A stretch of DNA of 64,000 nt, taken from assembly GCF_900105175.1 (NCBI RefSeq), contig NZ_LT629771.1, forward strand, positions 1,364,001 through 1,428,000, given 5' to 3'. Below, piece after piece: positions 43,642 through 52,776 of this stretch. Both the position numbers and the translations under genes were made by a program. The DNA comes from Jiangella sp. DSM 45060 (GTDB taxonomy: Bacteria; Actinomycetota; Actinomycetes; Jiangellales; Jiangellaceae). Each line of letters starts with the position of its first letter. Positions within the stretch are counted from its first letter, which is position 1. Under the pieces are notes generated by a model. The model saw only the letters and a program-made list of their open reading frames with translations, made no database searches and was not told the DNA's origin.

Positions 43642-44663
43642 ACCGCCCCCCACTGCGTATCGGCCTGTTGTCCTTCGCGCATCTGCACGCCGCCTCCTAC
43701 GCCAGAGTGCTGGCCGGTATGCCCGACGTGGAGGTGCTGTCCACGGACCCCGGCCACGAGGCGCGTCCGGACGGCGAGATCGGCGGCGCGGCGGCCGCGG
43801 AACGCTTCGGCGTGCCGTACGCCGACGACATCGACGCGCTGCTGGCGTGGCGGCCCGACGCGGTGGTCGTGTGCTCCGAGAACGTCCGCCATCGCGAACA
43901 CGTCGAGCTGCTCGCCGCGGCCGGTGTGCACGTGCTGTGCGAGAAGCCGCTGGCGACCTCCGTCGAGGACGCGACGGCGATGGTCAAGGCGTGCGAGGCC
44001 GCGGGCGTGCACCTGATGGTCGCCTTCCCGGTGCGGTTCTCCCCGGTGTTCGCCGCGCTGCGCCAGCGGCTCGACGACGGTCAGTTGGGCCGGATCTGCG
44101 CCGTGACCGGGACCAACAACGGCCGGGTGCCGGGTGGCCGGGCCTGGTTCACCTATCCGGACCTCGCCGGTGGAGGCGCGCTCACCGACCACACGGTGCA
44201 CGTGGCCGATCTGATGGACGCGCTCCTCGGTGGCGCGCGGCCGCGCAGCGTCTACGCCCAGGCCAGCAACGTCCTGCACCCCGAACTCCGGGTCGAGACG
44301 GCCGGTCTGGTCTCCATCGAGTACCCGGGCGGTATCGTCGCCACCATCGACTGCAGCTGGTCCAAGCCGGACGGCTACCCGATCTGGGGCGGTCTCACGC
44401 TGCAGGTCGTGGGGACGGCGGGTGCGGCCGACCTGGACGCGTTCGCCCAACTGGTGACCGGCTTCTCCCAGTCGCGAGGCGCGGCTGTGAACCTCTCCTA
44501 CGGAGTCGACGCCGACGCCCTGCTGCTGGCCGAGTTCGTCGACGCGATCCGCGAGGGCCGGACGCCGCAGCCCGACGGCTACGTGGGCCTGCGCACAGTG
44601 GAGATCGTCGAGGCGGCGTACGCGTCGGCTGGGTCCGGGGAGCCGGTCACCCTGTCGCCGTAG
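43638..44663 (+). CDS. Gfo/Idh/MocA family oxidoreductase with SFAHLHA loop
   Basis: 341 residues. The N-terminus reads LRIGLLSFAHLHAASYARVL, so the usual GxGxxG is replaced by SFAHLHA, a variant loop. Lys is in LCEKPLATSVEDA and the active-site segment is GGGALTDHTVHVADLMDALL. Last gene of the plus-strand part of the island. Confidence 0.88.
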   Translation: MNRPPLRIGLLSFAHLHAASYARVLAGMPDVEVLSTDPGHEARPDGEIGGAAAAERFGVPYADDIDALLAWRPDAVVVCSENVRHREHVELLAAAGVHVLCEKPLATSVEDATAMVKACEAAGVHLMVAFPVRFSPVFAALRQRLDDGQLGRICAVTGTNNGRVPGGRAWFTYPDLAGGGALTDHTVHVADLMDALLGGARPRSVYAQASNVLHPELRVETAGLVSIEYPGGIVATIDCSWSKPDGYPIWGGLTLQVVGTAGAADLDAFAQLVTGFSQSRGAAVNLSYGVDADALLLAEFVDAIREGRTPQPDGYVGLRTVEIVEAAYASAGSGEPVTLSP

Positions 44664-44870
44664 CCGAGCCGGCCGCCTTCCTGGACGAACAGCACACGGC
44701 GCCACGACGGCGAGCGGCTCCGACGGCGACAGCGCGAGGTTGCGCGCCCACGGTTCCCAGCCGGCGTCCGGGCACCACGTGGCAGGGGGCGTCGGCCCCG
44801 GCCGCTGCCGTTTCGGCTCCCTTGCCCGCACCGCGCCGTGGGGGTAGGTATGACCCGCCCCTTCAGGGAG

Positions 44871-44895
44871 GGTGCCCACACTACTGGTGGGCACC
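44871..44895 (+). terminator. Hairpin downstream of the 43638 gene
   Basis: Perfect 9-base arms GGTGCCCAC (44871-44879) and GTGGGCACC (44887-44895) with a 7-base loop. It lies 208 bases after the last plus-strand gene and has no T-run. A terminator role is possible but not certain. Confidence 0.4.
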
Positions 44896-45040
44896 GACAA
44901 CGTCGCTCGGCTCGGCTCGCGGTTCGCCTGGCTGGTACGGCGGCCGCAGTTCCTCGGTGGCCCTCTTCGAGCGTGCCGCCGGTGAGCTCGGCGCTCATGG
45001 CCGGGCGCAGCTGCGACGTCCGATACCAGCCGAGGACGCA

Positions 45041-45088
45041 GCTACCCGCTCGTCACCTGCCGGACTGCGTCGGTGACGAGCGGGTAGC
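45041..45088. terminator. Bidirectional terminator hairpin, 17-base stem
   Basis: Arms GCTACCCGCTCGTCACC (45041-45057) and GGTGACGAGCGGGTAGC (45072-45088) are perfect complements with a 14-base loop. It lies 80 bases downstream of the stop of the minus-strand propeller operon. Confidence 0.78.
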
Positions 45089-45167
45089 AGTGCGCGTGCG
45101 GGTCGTTTCTCGAGGATCCGGCCGAGGGGCGGACCTGCTCAGCGGCTGGACCGGCTCACGGTTGTGC

Positions 45168-47702
45168 TCAGAGATTCGCGCACTGGCGGGTGGCGAGCCC
45201 GGTGACGGTGTTGGGGGTGCCGTCGTCGGTGGGAGGGGGCTCGTTGCCGACGCATACGAGAGCGCCGGTGATGGTGTTGCCGGCGACGACCGGGGGCTCG
45301 GCGGCGGTGTTGTCGACGAGCCGCACCGGTCCGGTGATGTCGTTGCCGCTGAGGGTGACGACCGAAGTGGTGCCGGTGATGCTGACGAGCCCGCCGATCG
45401 AGCTGTCCGTGATCGTGACGAGGGCCGCGGCATCGGCACGGACGGAGCCGGTCACCTCGGCATCGGTCACGACGAGGCCGGCGCCGGCGCCGACGGAGAC
45501 CGGTCCCGCCACCGTGGCGCCGGTGACGCAGGTGGTGCCCTCGGTGACGGTGAGTGGCCCGTCGTGGCCGTCGGCGATGGTCGTGTCGCACACCACCGGA
45601 TCCGGGACGTCGTACTCGTACACGTGGATGCCGCTGGAGAAGACGATGTCGCCGTCGGCGTCGACGTTGGCGTAGTTGCCGACGCCGTTCACGAGAAGGG
45701 TGTACTCCATGGTCTCGGGGTCGATGCGGAACAGCGAGTTGCGGTTGGTGCCGTAGACGTTGCCGTCGGCGCCGGTCCGCAGGTAGGCGTAGGCCCAGAC
45801 GGTGCTGCTGCCGTAGCGGTGGCCCAGCAGCTTCTCGGAGTAGACGATCTGCTCCTGTGCGGGGTCGTACTTGAAGACGGTGTCTTCCGACACGCCCCAG
45901 ATGAGCCCGTCCGGGCCGAGCATGAGGCCGGTGACGCCCTCGTCGCCGGCGACGGGCACGAAGTCGTGCACCTTCTGGCCGGTGTCGGGGTCGAAGACGA
46001 CGAAGTGCGCCTCGGTCTGGGTCGACGGGGGCGCGCCGAGGCCGCCGTCGATCGTCGTGCCGGCATAGACCAGCCCGTCGTGGTAGAGCACCGAGATGAC
46101 CGACTGGTCGGTGACCACCTCGGTGGTGTGGACGGTCTTCGTCCCGGTGCCGAAGTCGTACTGGGTGAGCGCGCCCTGATGGTGTCCGTAGTAGGCCACC
46201 GTGCCGACGAACACCCGGTCGTTCTGTTCGTCGTAGGCCATGCCGAACGGCCGGTCCTGGTTCTCGGCCTTGAGATCGAACAGCAGCTTCGGCGCCGCGC
46301 CCGAGGCCGGGTCGTACTCCAGCAGCTTCCCGTTCCCGTACGCGCCGAGCAGCATCTTCCCGTCGCGAACCGCGGAGGACTCGTACTGGCCGGACTGCAG
46401 CGTGTCACCGATCTCGCCGTCCGCCGAGAACGGCGTGAGGCCTGTCGGGTAGCCGGAGGCGTACAACGAGTCCGGCCCGGTGAGGATCTTCTGGACGAGC
46501 ACCGGGTTCCGGTACTCGACGGGGTGCGCGGCCGAGGTGGCGGTCTGCGGGTTGTACAGCGTCGTGCCGTTGTTGGTCGCCGCGACCATGGTCCAGCCCG
46601 GCCAGGCCGGGTCGTCGAGCTGCGTCCACCACGAGTCGTTCAGCACTCCGTGATTGCGCACACCGAGATCCCGGACGCTTCGCGTGGCGGCGTCGTATTC
46701 GGCGAACGTCCCGCTCGCCGAGGAGAACACGTACCTGGCGGGTGCGCCGGGAACGGCGGCGACGTGGTAGCCGAAGGCTTCCCGGCCGGTCCCGGTCCAG
46801 TACTCCACCTCGTCGTCGGCGTTGATGACGAGCAGCTGGCTGGACCCGCCGCGGGCGAACAGCCGGCCATCGACGAACGTGAACGTGCTGATGAACGACT
46901 CGTCCATGGCGCCGGGCGTGGTCTCGTCGCTCAGCAGGGCCGTCTTCGTGCCGTCGGGCGCGACCTTGTAGAGCTGGGCGCGGTTGCCGCCGACGCCGAC
47001 GTACAGGTTGCCCCGCTCCAGGTCGTAGGCCAGCGCCTTGATGTACGGCTGGCTGGGATCGACCGCGCCCAGGTTGGTGATCGAGTCGTCGGCGGGGTCG
47101 TAGCGGTAGAGATAGCCGTTCGGGTACGACCCCAGGTACATGCGCCCGTCCTCCGCGGCGGCGAGACTCCACACGTTCCCGTCGCGCGGCGACTCCGGAT
47201 TCACCAGCCCGATCTTGCGCAGCTGGGTGGTCGCCGGGTCGTACACCCACAGGTTGTTGTCGGTCGTCGTGACGAAGTAGATCCGGCCGTCCGTCGATGC
47301 GCGCAGCTCCATGGAGAAGTCCGCCCCCGGCAGGCCGAAGGTCCGGACGATCTCGCCGGTCGTGGCGTCGGCGACGACGAACGTGGCCGGAGCCTCGGAG
47401 TCACCCGCGCCCCGGAAGATCGCGTAGAACCTGGGTGCGCCGTCCTCGAGCCCGATGAGGGTGTTCTGGACGTGGCGGCTGGTCACCGGGGTGCCGGTGT
47501 AGGACAGCCGCGGGTCCTGGGCGAGGACGTCCTCAGGTTCCGGGTTCGGTGGCAACGCGGGCGGCGCGGCCGTCGCCGCGGCGCCCGGGTCTGCGGCGCT
47601 CGCCCGGGGGAGGGCGAGCGCCGCACCCGCGAGCACCAGCATGACGGCGACCGCCAGGGCGAGCAGCCGCGTCGGCGGCCTGGACACAGAGGTTTCGTAC
47701 AT
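45168..47702 (-). CDS. Secreted beta-propeller/beta-helix protein, tandem copy 4
   Basis: 844 residues, last gene of a four-gene minus-strand operon. Signal peptide LLALAVAVMLVLAGAALALP. Residues ~60-680 are propeller blades with repeating elements (GRMYLGSYPNGYLYRYDPAD; GNLYVGVGGNRAQLYKVAPD; LIWGVSEDTVFKYDPAQEQI). From ~690 a run of short rungs (VTGATVAGPVSVGAGAGLVV; TDSSIGGLVSITGTTSVVTL) resembles a right-handed beta-helix, with Cys near both ends (PVVCDTTIADG, ALVCVGNEPPP, TRQCANL). ATG 47702 is taken because GAGGTAGCG precedes it. No catalytic residues can be assigned. It is the most divergent of the four copies. Confidence 0.86.
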   Translation of the reverse strand: MYETSVSRPPTRLLALAVAVMLVLAGAALALPRASAADPGAAATAAPPALPPNPEPEDVLAQDPRLSYTGTPVTSRHVQNTLIGLEDGAPRFYAIFRGAGDSEAPATFVVADATTGEIVRTFGLPGADFSMELRASTDGRIYFVTTTDNNLWVYDPATTQLRKIGLVNPESPRDGNVWSLAAAEDGRMYLGSYPNGYLYRYDPADDSITNLGAVDPSQPYIKALAYDLERGNLYVGVGGNRAQLYKVAPDGTKTALLSDETTPGAMDESFISTFTFVDGRLFARGGSSQLLVINADDEVEYWTGTGREAFGYHVAAVPGAPARYVFSSASGTFAEYDAATRSVRDLGVRNHGVLNDSWWTQLDDPAWPGWTMVAATNNGTTLYNPQTATSAAHPVEYRNPVLVQKILTGPDSLYASGYPTGLTPFSADGEIGDTLQSGQYESSAVRDGKMLLGAYGNGKLLEYDPASGAAPKLLFDLKAENQDRPFGMAYDEQNDRVFVGTVAYYGHHQGALTQYDFGTGTKTVHTTEVVTDQSVISVLYHDGLVYAGTTIDGGLGAPPSTQTEAHFVVFDPDTGQKVHDFVPVAGDEGVTGLMLGPDGLIWGVSEDTVFKYDPAQEQIVYSEKLLGHRYGSSTVWAYAYLRTGADGNVYGTNRNSLFRIDPETMEYTLLVNGVGNYANVDADGDIVFSSGIHVYEYDVPDPVVCDTTIADGHDGPLTVTEGTTCVTGATVAGPVSVGAGAGLVVTDAEVTGSVRADAAALVTITDSSIGGLVSITGTTSVVTLSGNDITGPVRLVDNTAAEPPVVAGNTITGALVCVGNEPPPTDDGTPNTVTGLATRQCANL

Positions 47703-47746
47703 CGCTACCTCGCAGGTCATGGGTCGGGTGGGCTCGGGTTCAGAGG
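47697..47746. repeat. 50-base exact repeat, copy 1
   Basis: Identical to 50269-50318. It spans the first codons of the downstream propeller gene, its ribosome site, the 37-base intergenic gap and the last codons of the upstream gene. This is a mark of recent tandem duplication or gene conversion. Confidence 0.85.
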
Positions 47747-50274
47747 TCGGCGCACTGGCCGGTTCGGGGTCCGGTGACGGTGTTGGCGTCGCCGTCGCTG
47801 ACGGGTGCCGGGTCGTTGCCGGAGCAGGCGAGCGGGCCGGTGATGGTGTTGCCGCCGACGACGGGTGGCGCGGTGGTGGTGTTGCCGGTGAGCTCGACCG
47901 GGCCGGTGATGTCGTTGCCGGTGACGGTGAGCGTGCCGGTGGTGCCGGTGACGTGGGTCGGGCCGCTGATGGTGCTGCCGGTGATGGTGACGGTGGCCGC
48001 CGTATGCGCCCGGACGGGTCCGGTCACCTCGGAGCCGGTCAGGACGAGGCCGGCGGCCGCGCCGACGGTGACCGGTCCCACCACCGTGGCGTCGGTGACG
48101 CACGTGGTGCCCTCGGTGACGGCCAGCGGGCCGGTTTGGGTGCCGGTGATCTCCTGGTCGCAGACGACGGGGCCGGGCACGTCGTACCTGAAGATGTTGA
48201 TGCCGCTGGAGAACAGGATGTCGCCGTTGGCGTCGACGTTGGCGTAGTTGCCGACGCCGTTGACCAGCCGGGTGTACTCCATCGTCTCGGCGTCGATGCG
48301 GAACAGCGAGCCGCGGTTGGTGCCGTAGACGTTGCCGTCGGCGCCGGTCACGAGGTAGGCCCAGGCCCAGACGGTGCTGGTGCCGTACCGGTTGACCAGC
48401 AGTTTCTTGGAGAACACGATCTTCTGCTGCGCGGGGTCGTACTTGAAGACGGTGTCCTCCGACACGCCCCAGATGAGCCCGTCCGGGCCCACCATCAGTC
48501 CGGTGACGCCCTCGTCACCGGCGACGGGCACGAAGTCGTGCACCTTCTGGCCGGTGTCGGGGTCGAACACGACGAAGTGCGCCTCGGTCTGGCCGGACGG
48601 GGGAGCGCCCAGGCCGCCGTCGAGCGTCGTGCCGACGTACAGCAGCCCGTCGTGGTGCAGGACGGAGATGACCGACTGGTCGGCGACCACCTCCGCGGTG
48701 TAGACGCTCTTCTTCCGCGTGGCGAAGTCGTAGACGGCGAGTGCGCCTTGGTTGTTGCCGTAGTAGGGCACGGTGCCGACGAACAGCCGGTCGTTCTCCT
48801 CGTCGTAGTCCATGGCGAAGGGCCGGTCCTGGTCCTCGGCCTTGAGGTCGAACAGCTGGCGCGGCGCCGTGCCGGCGGCCGGGTCGTACTCCAGCACCCT
48901 GCCGTTGCCGTACGCGCCGAGCAGCATCTTCCCGTCCCGGACGGCCGACGACTCGTACTGACCGCTCTTGAGCGTCGCTCCGGCGTCGCCGGTGACGGAG
49001 TCGAACGGGGTGAGCCCCTCCATGTAGCCGGAGGCGTACATCGAGTCCGGCCCGGTGAGGATCTTCTGGATCGCCACCGGATTGCTGAACTCGATCTCGT
49101 GCGCGACCGATTCACCCGTGGTGAGGTTGATGCGCGCGACGCCCTCGCTGGTGGCAGCCACCATCGTCGGCCCCGGCCAGTCCGGGTCGCCGAGATCGGT
49201 CCAATAGGCATCGTTCAGGTAACCGTTGTTCGGGATGCCGAGGTCCCGCTTGGTCCCGGTGGCGGCGTCGTACTCCCAGAAGGTCGAGCCGTAGGTGAAG
49301 ACGTACCTGCCGGGCGCGTCCGGGCGTTCGGACACGTGGTAGCCGAACATCTCCTTGCCCGAGTCCGTCCAGTACTCGACCTGGTCGTCGGCGCCGATCA
49401 CGAGCAGCTGGCTGGACCCGCCGCGGGCGAACAGCCGGTCCCCGGTGAAGGTGAACGAGAACACGAACGACTCGTCCTGCAGCCCGGGCGCGTTCTCGTC
49501 GGTGATCAGAGCGGTCGTCGTGCCGTCGGACGAGACCTTGTAGATCTGCGCCCGGCTGCCGCCGACACCCACGTACAGGTTCTGCCGTTCGAGGTCGTAC
49601 GCCATGGCGCGGATGTACGACTGGCTGGGGTCGACCTGACCGAGGTTCGTGACTGTGCCGTCCGCCGGGTCGTACAGGTAGAGGTGACCCTTGGGGTAGG
49701 TGCCGACGTACATCTTGCCGTCCTCGGCGGCGGCCAGCGACCAGACGTAGCCGTCCGTCGGGGTCTCCTCGTTGAGTGGGCCGAGGTTGGTGACGTCCTT
49801 CGTCACCGGGTCGTAGACCCAGAAGTTGTAGTCGTAGGTCGTGCCGAAATAGACCTTGCCGTCCGTCGCGGCTCGCACCTCGGTCGCGTGCGAAGCACCT
49901 GGCAGGTGAAGGGAGCGAACGAGCTCGCCGGTCAGGGCGTCGGAGACGACGAACGCCGCCGGGCTGTCGGTCTCGCCCGCACCCCGGTACACCCCGTAGA
50001 CCACCTGCCGGCCGTCCTCCTCGCCCATCACCATGTTGGTGATGATCTTCGTCGTGACCGGTGCGCCGAGATGGGACAGCCGCGGGTTCTGCGCGACGAC
50101 CTCGTCCGGGGCCGGGTTCGGTGGCAGGCGAGGAGGAGTGGCCGTGGCACCGGCGACCGGCTCGGTGGCCGCGCCGTTCAGCGGCTCGGCGGTGGCGGCG
50201 CCCGTCAGGACGAGCGCGCCGGTCGCCGCGAGAGCGAAGAGTCGCGTCCGGGCGCGGTTCAGGAGACGGTACAT
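47740..50274 (-). CDS. Secreted beta-propeller/beta-helix protein, tandem copy 3
   Basis: 844 residues, the same length as copy 4. Signal peptide RLFALAATGALVLTGAATAE. Blades include GKMYVGTYPKGHLYLYDPAD, QNLYVGVGGSRAQIYKVSSD, DGKMLLGAYGNGRVLEYDPA and LIWGVSEDTVFKYDPAQQKI. The C-terminal helix-like rungs are GPVTVGAAAGLVLTGSEVTG, TITGSTISGPTHVTGTTGTL and TVTGNDITGPVELTGNTTTA, with the same Cys positions (VVCDQEITG, LACSGNDPAP, GQCADL). ATG 50274 is used; the open frame continues upstream into copy 2 but only as non-coding shadow. It is separated from its neighbours by 37 bases on each side. Confidence 0.87.
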   Translation of the reverse strand: MYRLLNRARTRLFALAATGALVLTGAATAEPLNGAATEPVAGATATPPRLPPNPAPDEVVAQNPRLSHLGAPVTTKIITNMVMGEEDGRQVVYGVYRGAGETDSPAAFVVSDALTGELVRSLHLPGASHATEVRAATDGKVYFGTTYDYNFWVYDPVTKDVTNLGPLNEETPTDGYVWSLAAAEDGKMYVGTYPKGHLYLYDPADGTVTNLGQVDPSQSYIRAMAYDLERQNLYVGVGGSRAQIYKVSSDGTTTALITDENAPGLQDESFVFSFTFTGDRLFARGGSSQLLVIGADDQVEYWTDSGKEMFGYHVSERPDAPGRYVFTYGSTFWEYDAATGTKRDLGIPNNGYLNDAYWTDLGDPDWPGPTMVAATSEGVARINLTTGESVAHEIEFSNPVAIQKILTGPDSMYASGYMEGLTPFDSVTGDAGATLKSGQYESSAVRDGKMLLGAYGNGRVLEYDPAAGTAPRQLFDLKAEDQDRPFAMDYDEENDRLFVGTVPYYGNNQGALAVYDFATRKKSVYTAEVVADQSVISVLHHDGLLYVGTTLDGGLGAPPSGQTEAHFVVFDPDTGQKVHDFVPVAGDEGVTGLMVGPDGLIWGVSEDTVFKYDPAQQKIVFSKKLLVNRYGTSTVWAWAYLVTGADGNVYGTNRGSLFRIDAETMEYTRLVNGVGNYANVDANGDILFSSGINIFRYDVPGPVVCDQEITGTQTGPLAVTEGTTCVTDATVVGPVTVGAAAGLVLTGSEVTGPVRAHTAATVTITGSTISGPTHVTGTTGTLTVTGNDITGPVELTGNTTTAPPVVGGNTITGPLACSGNDPAPVSDGDANTVTGPRTGQCADL

Positions 50275-50318
50275 CGCTACCTCGCAGGTCATGGGTCGGG
50301 TGGGCTCGGGTTCAGAGG
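50269..50318. repeat. 50-base exact repeat, copy 2
   Basis: Identical to 47697-47746 and in the same position relative to its genes: start of tandem copy 3, ribosome site, 37-base gap, end of tandem copy 2. Confidence 0.85.
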
Positions 50319-52738
50319 CCGGCGCACTGGCCGGTGCGGGGTCCGGTGACGTCGTTGGGGTCGCCGCCGTCGACGGGTGCGGGGTCGTTGCCGGTGCAGG
50401 CGAGCGGCCCGACGACGGTGTTGCCGCCGACGACCGGTGGCGCCGTGGTGGTGTTGCCGGTGAGGGCGACCGGCCCGGTGAGCCGGTTGCCGGTGAGGGT
50501 GAGCGTGCCCGTGGTGCCGGTGAGGTGGATCGCCCCGGTGATCCGGGAGTCGGTGATGACGACCGCGTCGGCGCCGGTGGCCGTGATGGGGCCGCTGACG
50601 GTGGCGCCGGTGACGCAGAGCGTGCCGTCGGTGACGACGAGCGGTCCGGCGTGGGTGCCGGTGATCTCCTGGTCACACACGATCGGTTCGGGGACGTCGT
50701 ACTTGAACAGGTGGACGCCGGTGGAGAACAGGATGTCGCCGTTGGCGTCGACGTTGGCGTAGTTGCCGGCGCCGTTGACCAGGCGGGTGTACTCCATGGT
50801 GTCGGCGTCGATGCGGAACAGCGAGCCGCGGTTGGTGCCGTAGACGTTGCCGTCGGCGCCGGTCACGAGGTAGGCCCAGGCCCAGACGGTGCCGCTGCCG
50901 TAGCGGTGGCCCAGCAGCTTCTCGGAGTAGACGATCTGCTCCTGCGCGGGGTCGTACTTGAAGACCGTGTCCTCGGAGACGCCCCAGATCAGGCCGTCGG
51001 GGCCGACGGTGAGGCCGGTGACGCCCTCGTCGCCGGCGACCGGTACGAAGTCGTGCACCTTCTGGCCGGTGTCGGGGTCGAAGACGACGAAGTGCGCCTC
51101 GGTCTGGGTCGACGGGGGAGCGCCCAGCCCGCCGTCGAGCGTGGTGCCGACGTAGAGCAGGCCGTCGTGGTAGAGCACCGAGATCACCGACTGCTCCGAC
51201 ACGATCTGCGTGGTGAAGACGGTCTTCTCCTTGGTCGCGAAGTCGTACATCGCGACGGCGCCCTGATGGGTGCCGTAGTAGGGGACGGTGCCCATGAAGA
51301 CGCGGTCGTTCTGCTCGTCGTAGTCCATGGCGAACGGCCGGTCCTGGTCCTCGGCCTTGAGGTCGAACAGCAGCTTCGGCGCCGCGCCCGAGGCCGGGTC
51401 GTACTCCAGCAGTTTCCCGTTGCCGTACGCGCCGAGCAGCATCGTCCCGTCGCGGACGGCTGACGACTCGTACTGGCCGGACTGCAGCGTCGCCCCGATC
51501 TCGCCGGTGACCGAGTCGAACGGCGTGAGCCCGATCATGTAGCCGGAGGCGTACATCGAGTCCGGCCCGGTCAGGATCTTCTGCACGGTCACCGGGTTGG
51601 CGAAGTCGACCGTGTGCAGCTCCGAGCGGCCGGTCGTCGGGTTCATCAGGACGCTGCCGCCCTGGGTGGCGGCGAGCATGCTGTAGCCCGGCCACTCGGG
51701 GTCGTCGAGCTCGATCCAGCGGCTGTCGTTGAGGTAGGTGTTCGTCTTGATGCCGAGGTCGCGCGTGGTCGCGGTGGCGGAGTCGTACTCCCAGAAGTTG
51801 GTGCCGTAGCCGAAGATGAACTTCCCGGGCGCGTCCGGGCGGGCGGAGACGTGATAGCCGAACGCCTCCTTGGCGCCGCCCTTCCAGTACTCCACCGTGT
51901 CGTCCGGCCGCATGACCAGCAGTTGGCTGGACACGGTGCGGGCGAACAGCCGGTCACCGGTGAAGGTGAACGTGTTGATGAACGTCTCGTCCATCAGGCC
52001 GGGCGCGTTCTCCTCGGTGATGAGGGCGGTCTTCGTCCCGTCGGCCGTGATCTTGTAGACCTGCGCCCGGGTGCCGCCGACGCCGACGTAGAGGGTGTCG
52101 CGGCCGAAGTCGTAGGCCAGCGCCCGCACGTACGCCTGAGTCGGGTCCACCGCGCCCAGGTTCGTGAACGACCCGTCGGCGGGGTCGTACTCGAACAGGT
52201 AGCCCTTCGGGTACGTGCCGATGAACATGGTGCCGCCGGGGCCGGCGGTCATCGTGATGGGGTAGCCGTCGCCGGGCTTGTCGGCGTTGATGAAGCCGAG
52301 ATCGGTCACCTGCCGGGTGGCGGGGTCGTACTCCCACAGCTTGTAGTCGTGGTTGGTGCCGATGTAGACCTTGCCGTCGGTGGACGTGCGGATCTCGAAG
52401 TTCCCCTCGGCGCCGGGCAGCGGCAGCGCGCGGATGACCTCGCCGGTGTTGGCGTCCGCGACGACGAGCGTGCACGGGTTGTCGGTGTCGGCGTGGCCGC
52501 GGTAGGCGCCGTAGGTGACGGCCCTGCCGTCCTCCTCGCCGAGCACCGAGTTGGTGGTGATCTTGCTGGTCACGGGCGTGCCCAGGTAGCTGATCGCCGG
52601 GTCCTGGGCCAGCACGTCCTCAGGGGTCGGGCTGGACGGCAGGGGCGGAGGCGTCGCGGCGGCGGACGGCGGCCCGGCGAGTGCCGCGCCGGTCAGCGCG
52701 AGCCCCGCGGCGGTGACCAGGGACAGGATTCGGTGCAT
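50312..52738 (-). CDS. Secreted beta-propeller/beta-helix protein, tandem copy 2
   Basis: 808 residues. Signal peptide MHRILSLVTAAGLALTGAAL. After DPAISYLGTPVTSKITTNSV the propeller blades run to ~660 (GTMFIGTYPKGYLFEYDPAD; DTLYVGVGGTRAQVYKITAD; LYHDGLLYVGTTLDGGLGAP). The C-terminal rungs are two fewer than in copies 3 and 4 (GATVSGPITATGADAVVITD; LTLTGNRLTGPVALTGNTTT). It resembles the first copy (52777) more than the others in blades and rungs. It lies 38 bases after that gene, so co-transcription is expected. Confidence 0.87.
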   Translation of the reverse strand: MHRILSLVTAAGLALTGAALAGPPSAAATPPPLPSSPTPEDVLAQDPAISYLGTPVTSKITTNSVLGEEDGRAVTYGAYRGHADTDNPCTLVVADANTGEVIRALPLPGAEGNFEIRTSTDGKVYIGTNHDYKLWEYDPATRQVTDLGFINADKPGDGYPITMTAGPGGTMFIGTYPKGYLFEYDPADGSFTNLGAVDPTQAYVRALAYDFGRDTLYVGVGGTRAQVYKITADGTKTALITEENAPGLMDETFINTFTFTGDRLFARTVSSQLLVMRPDDTVEYWKGGAKEAFGYHVSARPDAPGKFIFGYGTNFWEYDSATATTRDLGIKTNTYLNDSRWIELDDPEWPGYSMLAATQGGSVLMNPTTGRSELHTVDFANPVTVQKILTGPDSMYASGYMIGLTPFDSVTGEIGATLQSGQYESSAVRDGTMLLGAYGNGKLLEYDPASGAAPKLLFDLKAEDQDRPFAMDYDEQNDRVFMGTVPYYGTHQGAVAMYDFATKEKTVFTTQIVSEQSVISVLYHDGLLYVGTTLDGGLGAPPSTQTEAHFVVFDPDTGQKVHDFVPVAGDEGVTGLTVGPDGLIWGVSEDTVFKYDPAQEQIVYSEKLLGHRYGSGTVWAWAYLVTGADGNVYGTNRGSLFRIDADTMEYTRLVNGAGNYANVDANGDILFSTGVHLFKYDVPEPIVCDQEITGTHAGPLVVTDGTLCVTGATVSGPITATGADAVVITDSRITGAIHLTGTTGTLTLTGNRLTGPVALTGNTTTAPPVVGGNTVVGPLACTGNDPAPVDGGDPNDVTGPRTGQCAGL

Positions 52739-52776
52739 GGGCTACCTCGCTTGTCGTCGGGTCGGGAGGCGCGTGG

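Larger units (their letters stand above)
44664..45167. other. Gene-free stretch between convergent operons
   Basis: About 500 bases without a convincing coding frame. It contains two hairpins, described separately: a small one at 44871-44895 and a strong one at 45041-45088. I see no promoter or operator match in it. Confidence 0.6.

Noticed and set aside
47740-48180. Periodic GGTG-rich pattern at the 3' ends of the propeller genes, looking like a DNA repeat or CRISPR-like array
   Set aside because: The periodicity is explained by the short protein rungs (VTITGSxITGP); spacing is irregular and there are no unique spacers.
50275-50676. Upstream in-frame extension of propeller copy 3
   Set aside because: It runs inside the 3' end of copy 2; ATG 50274 has the ribosome site and signal peptide, and the extension is Ser/Pro-rich shadow sequence.
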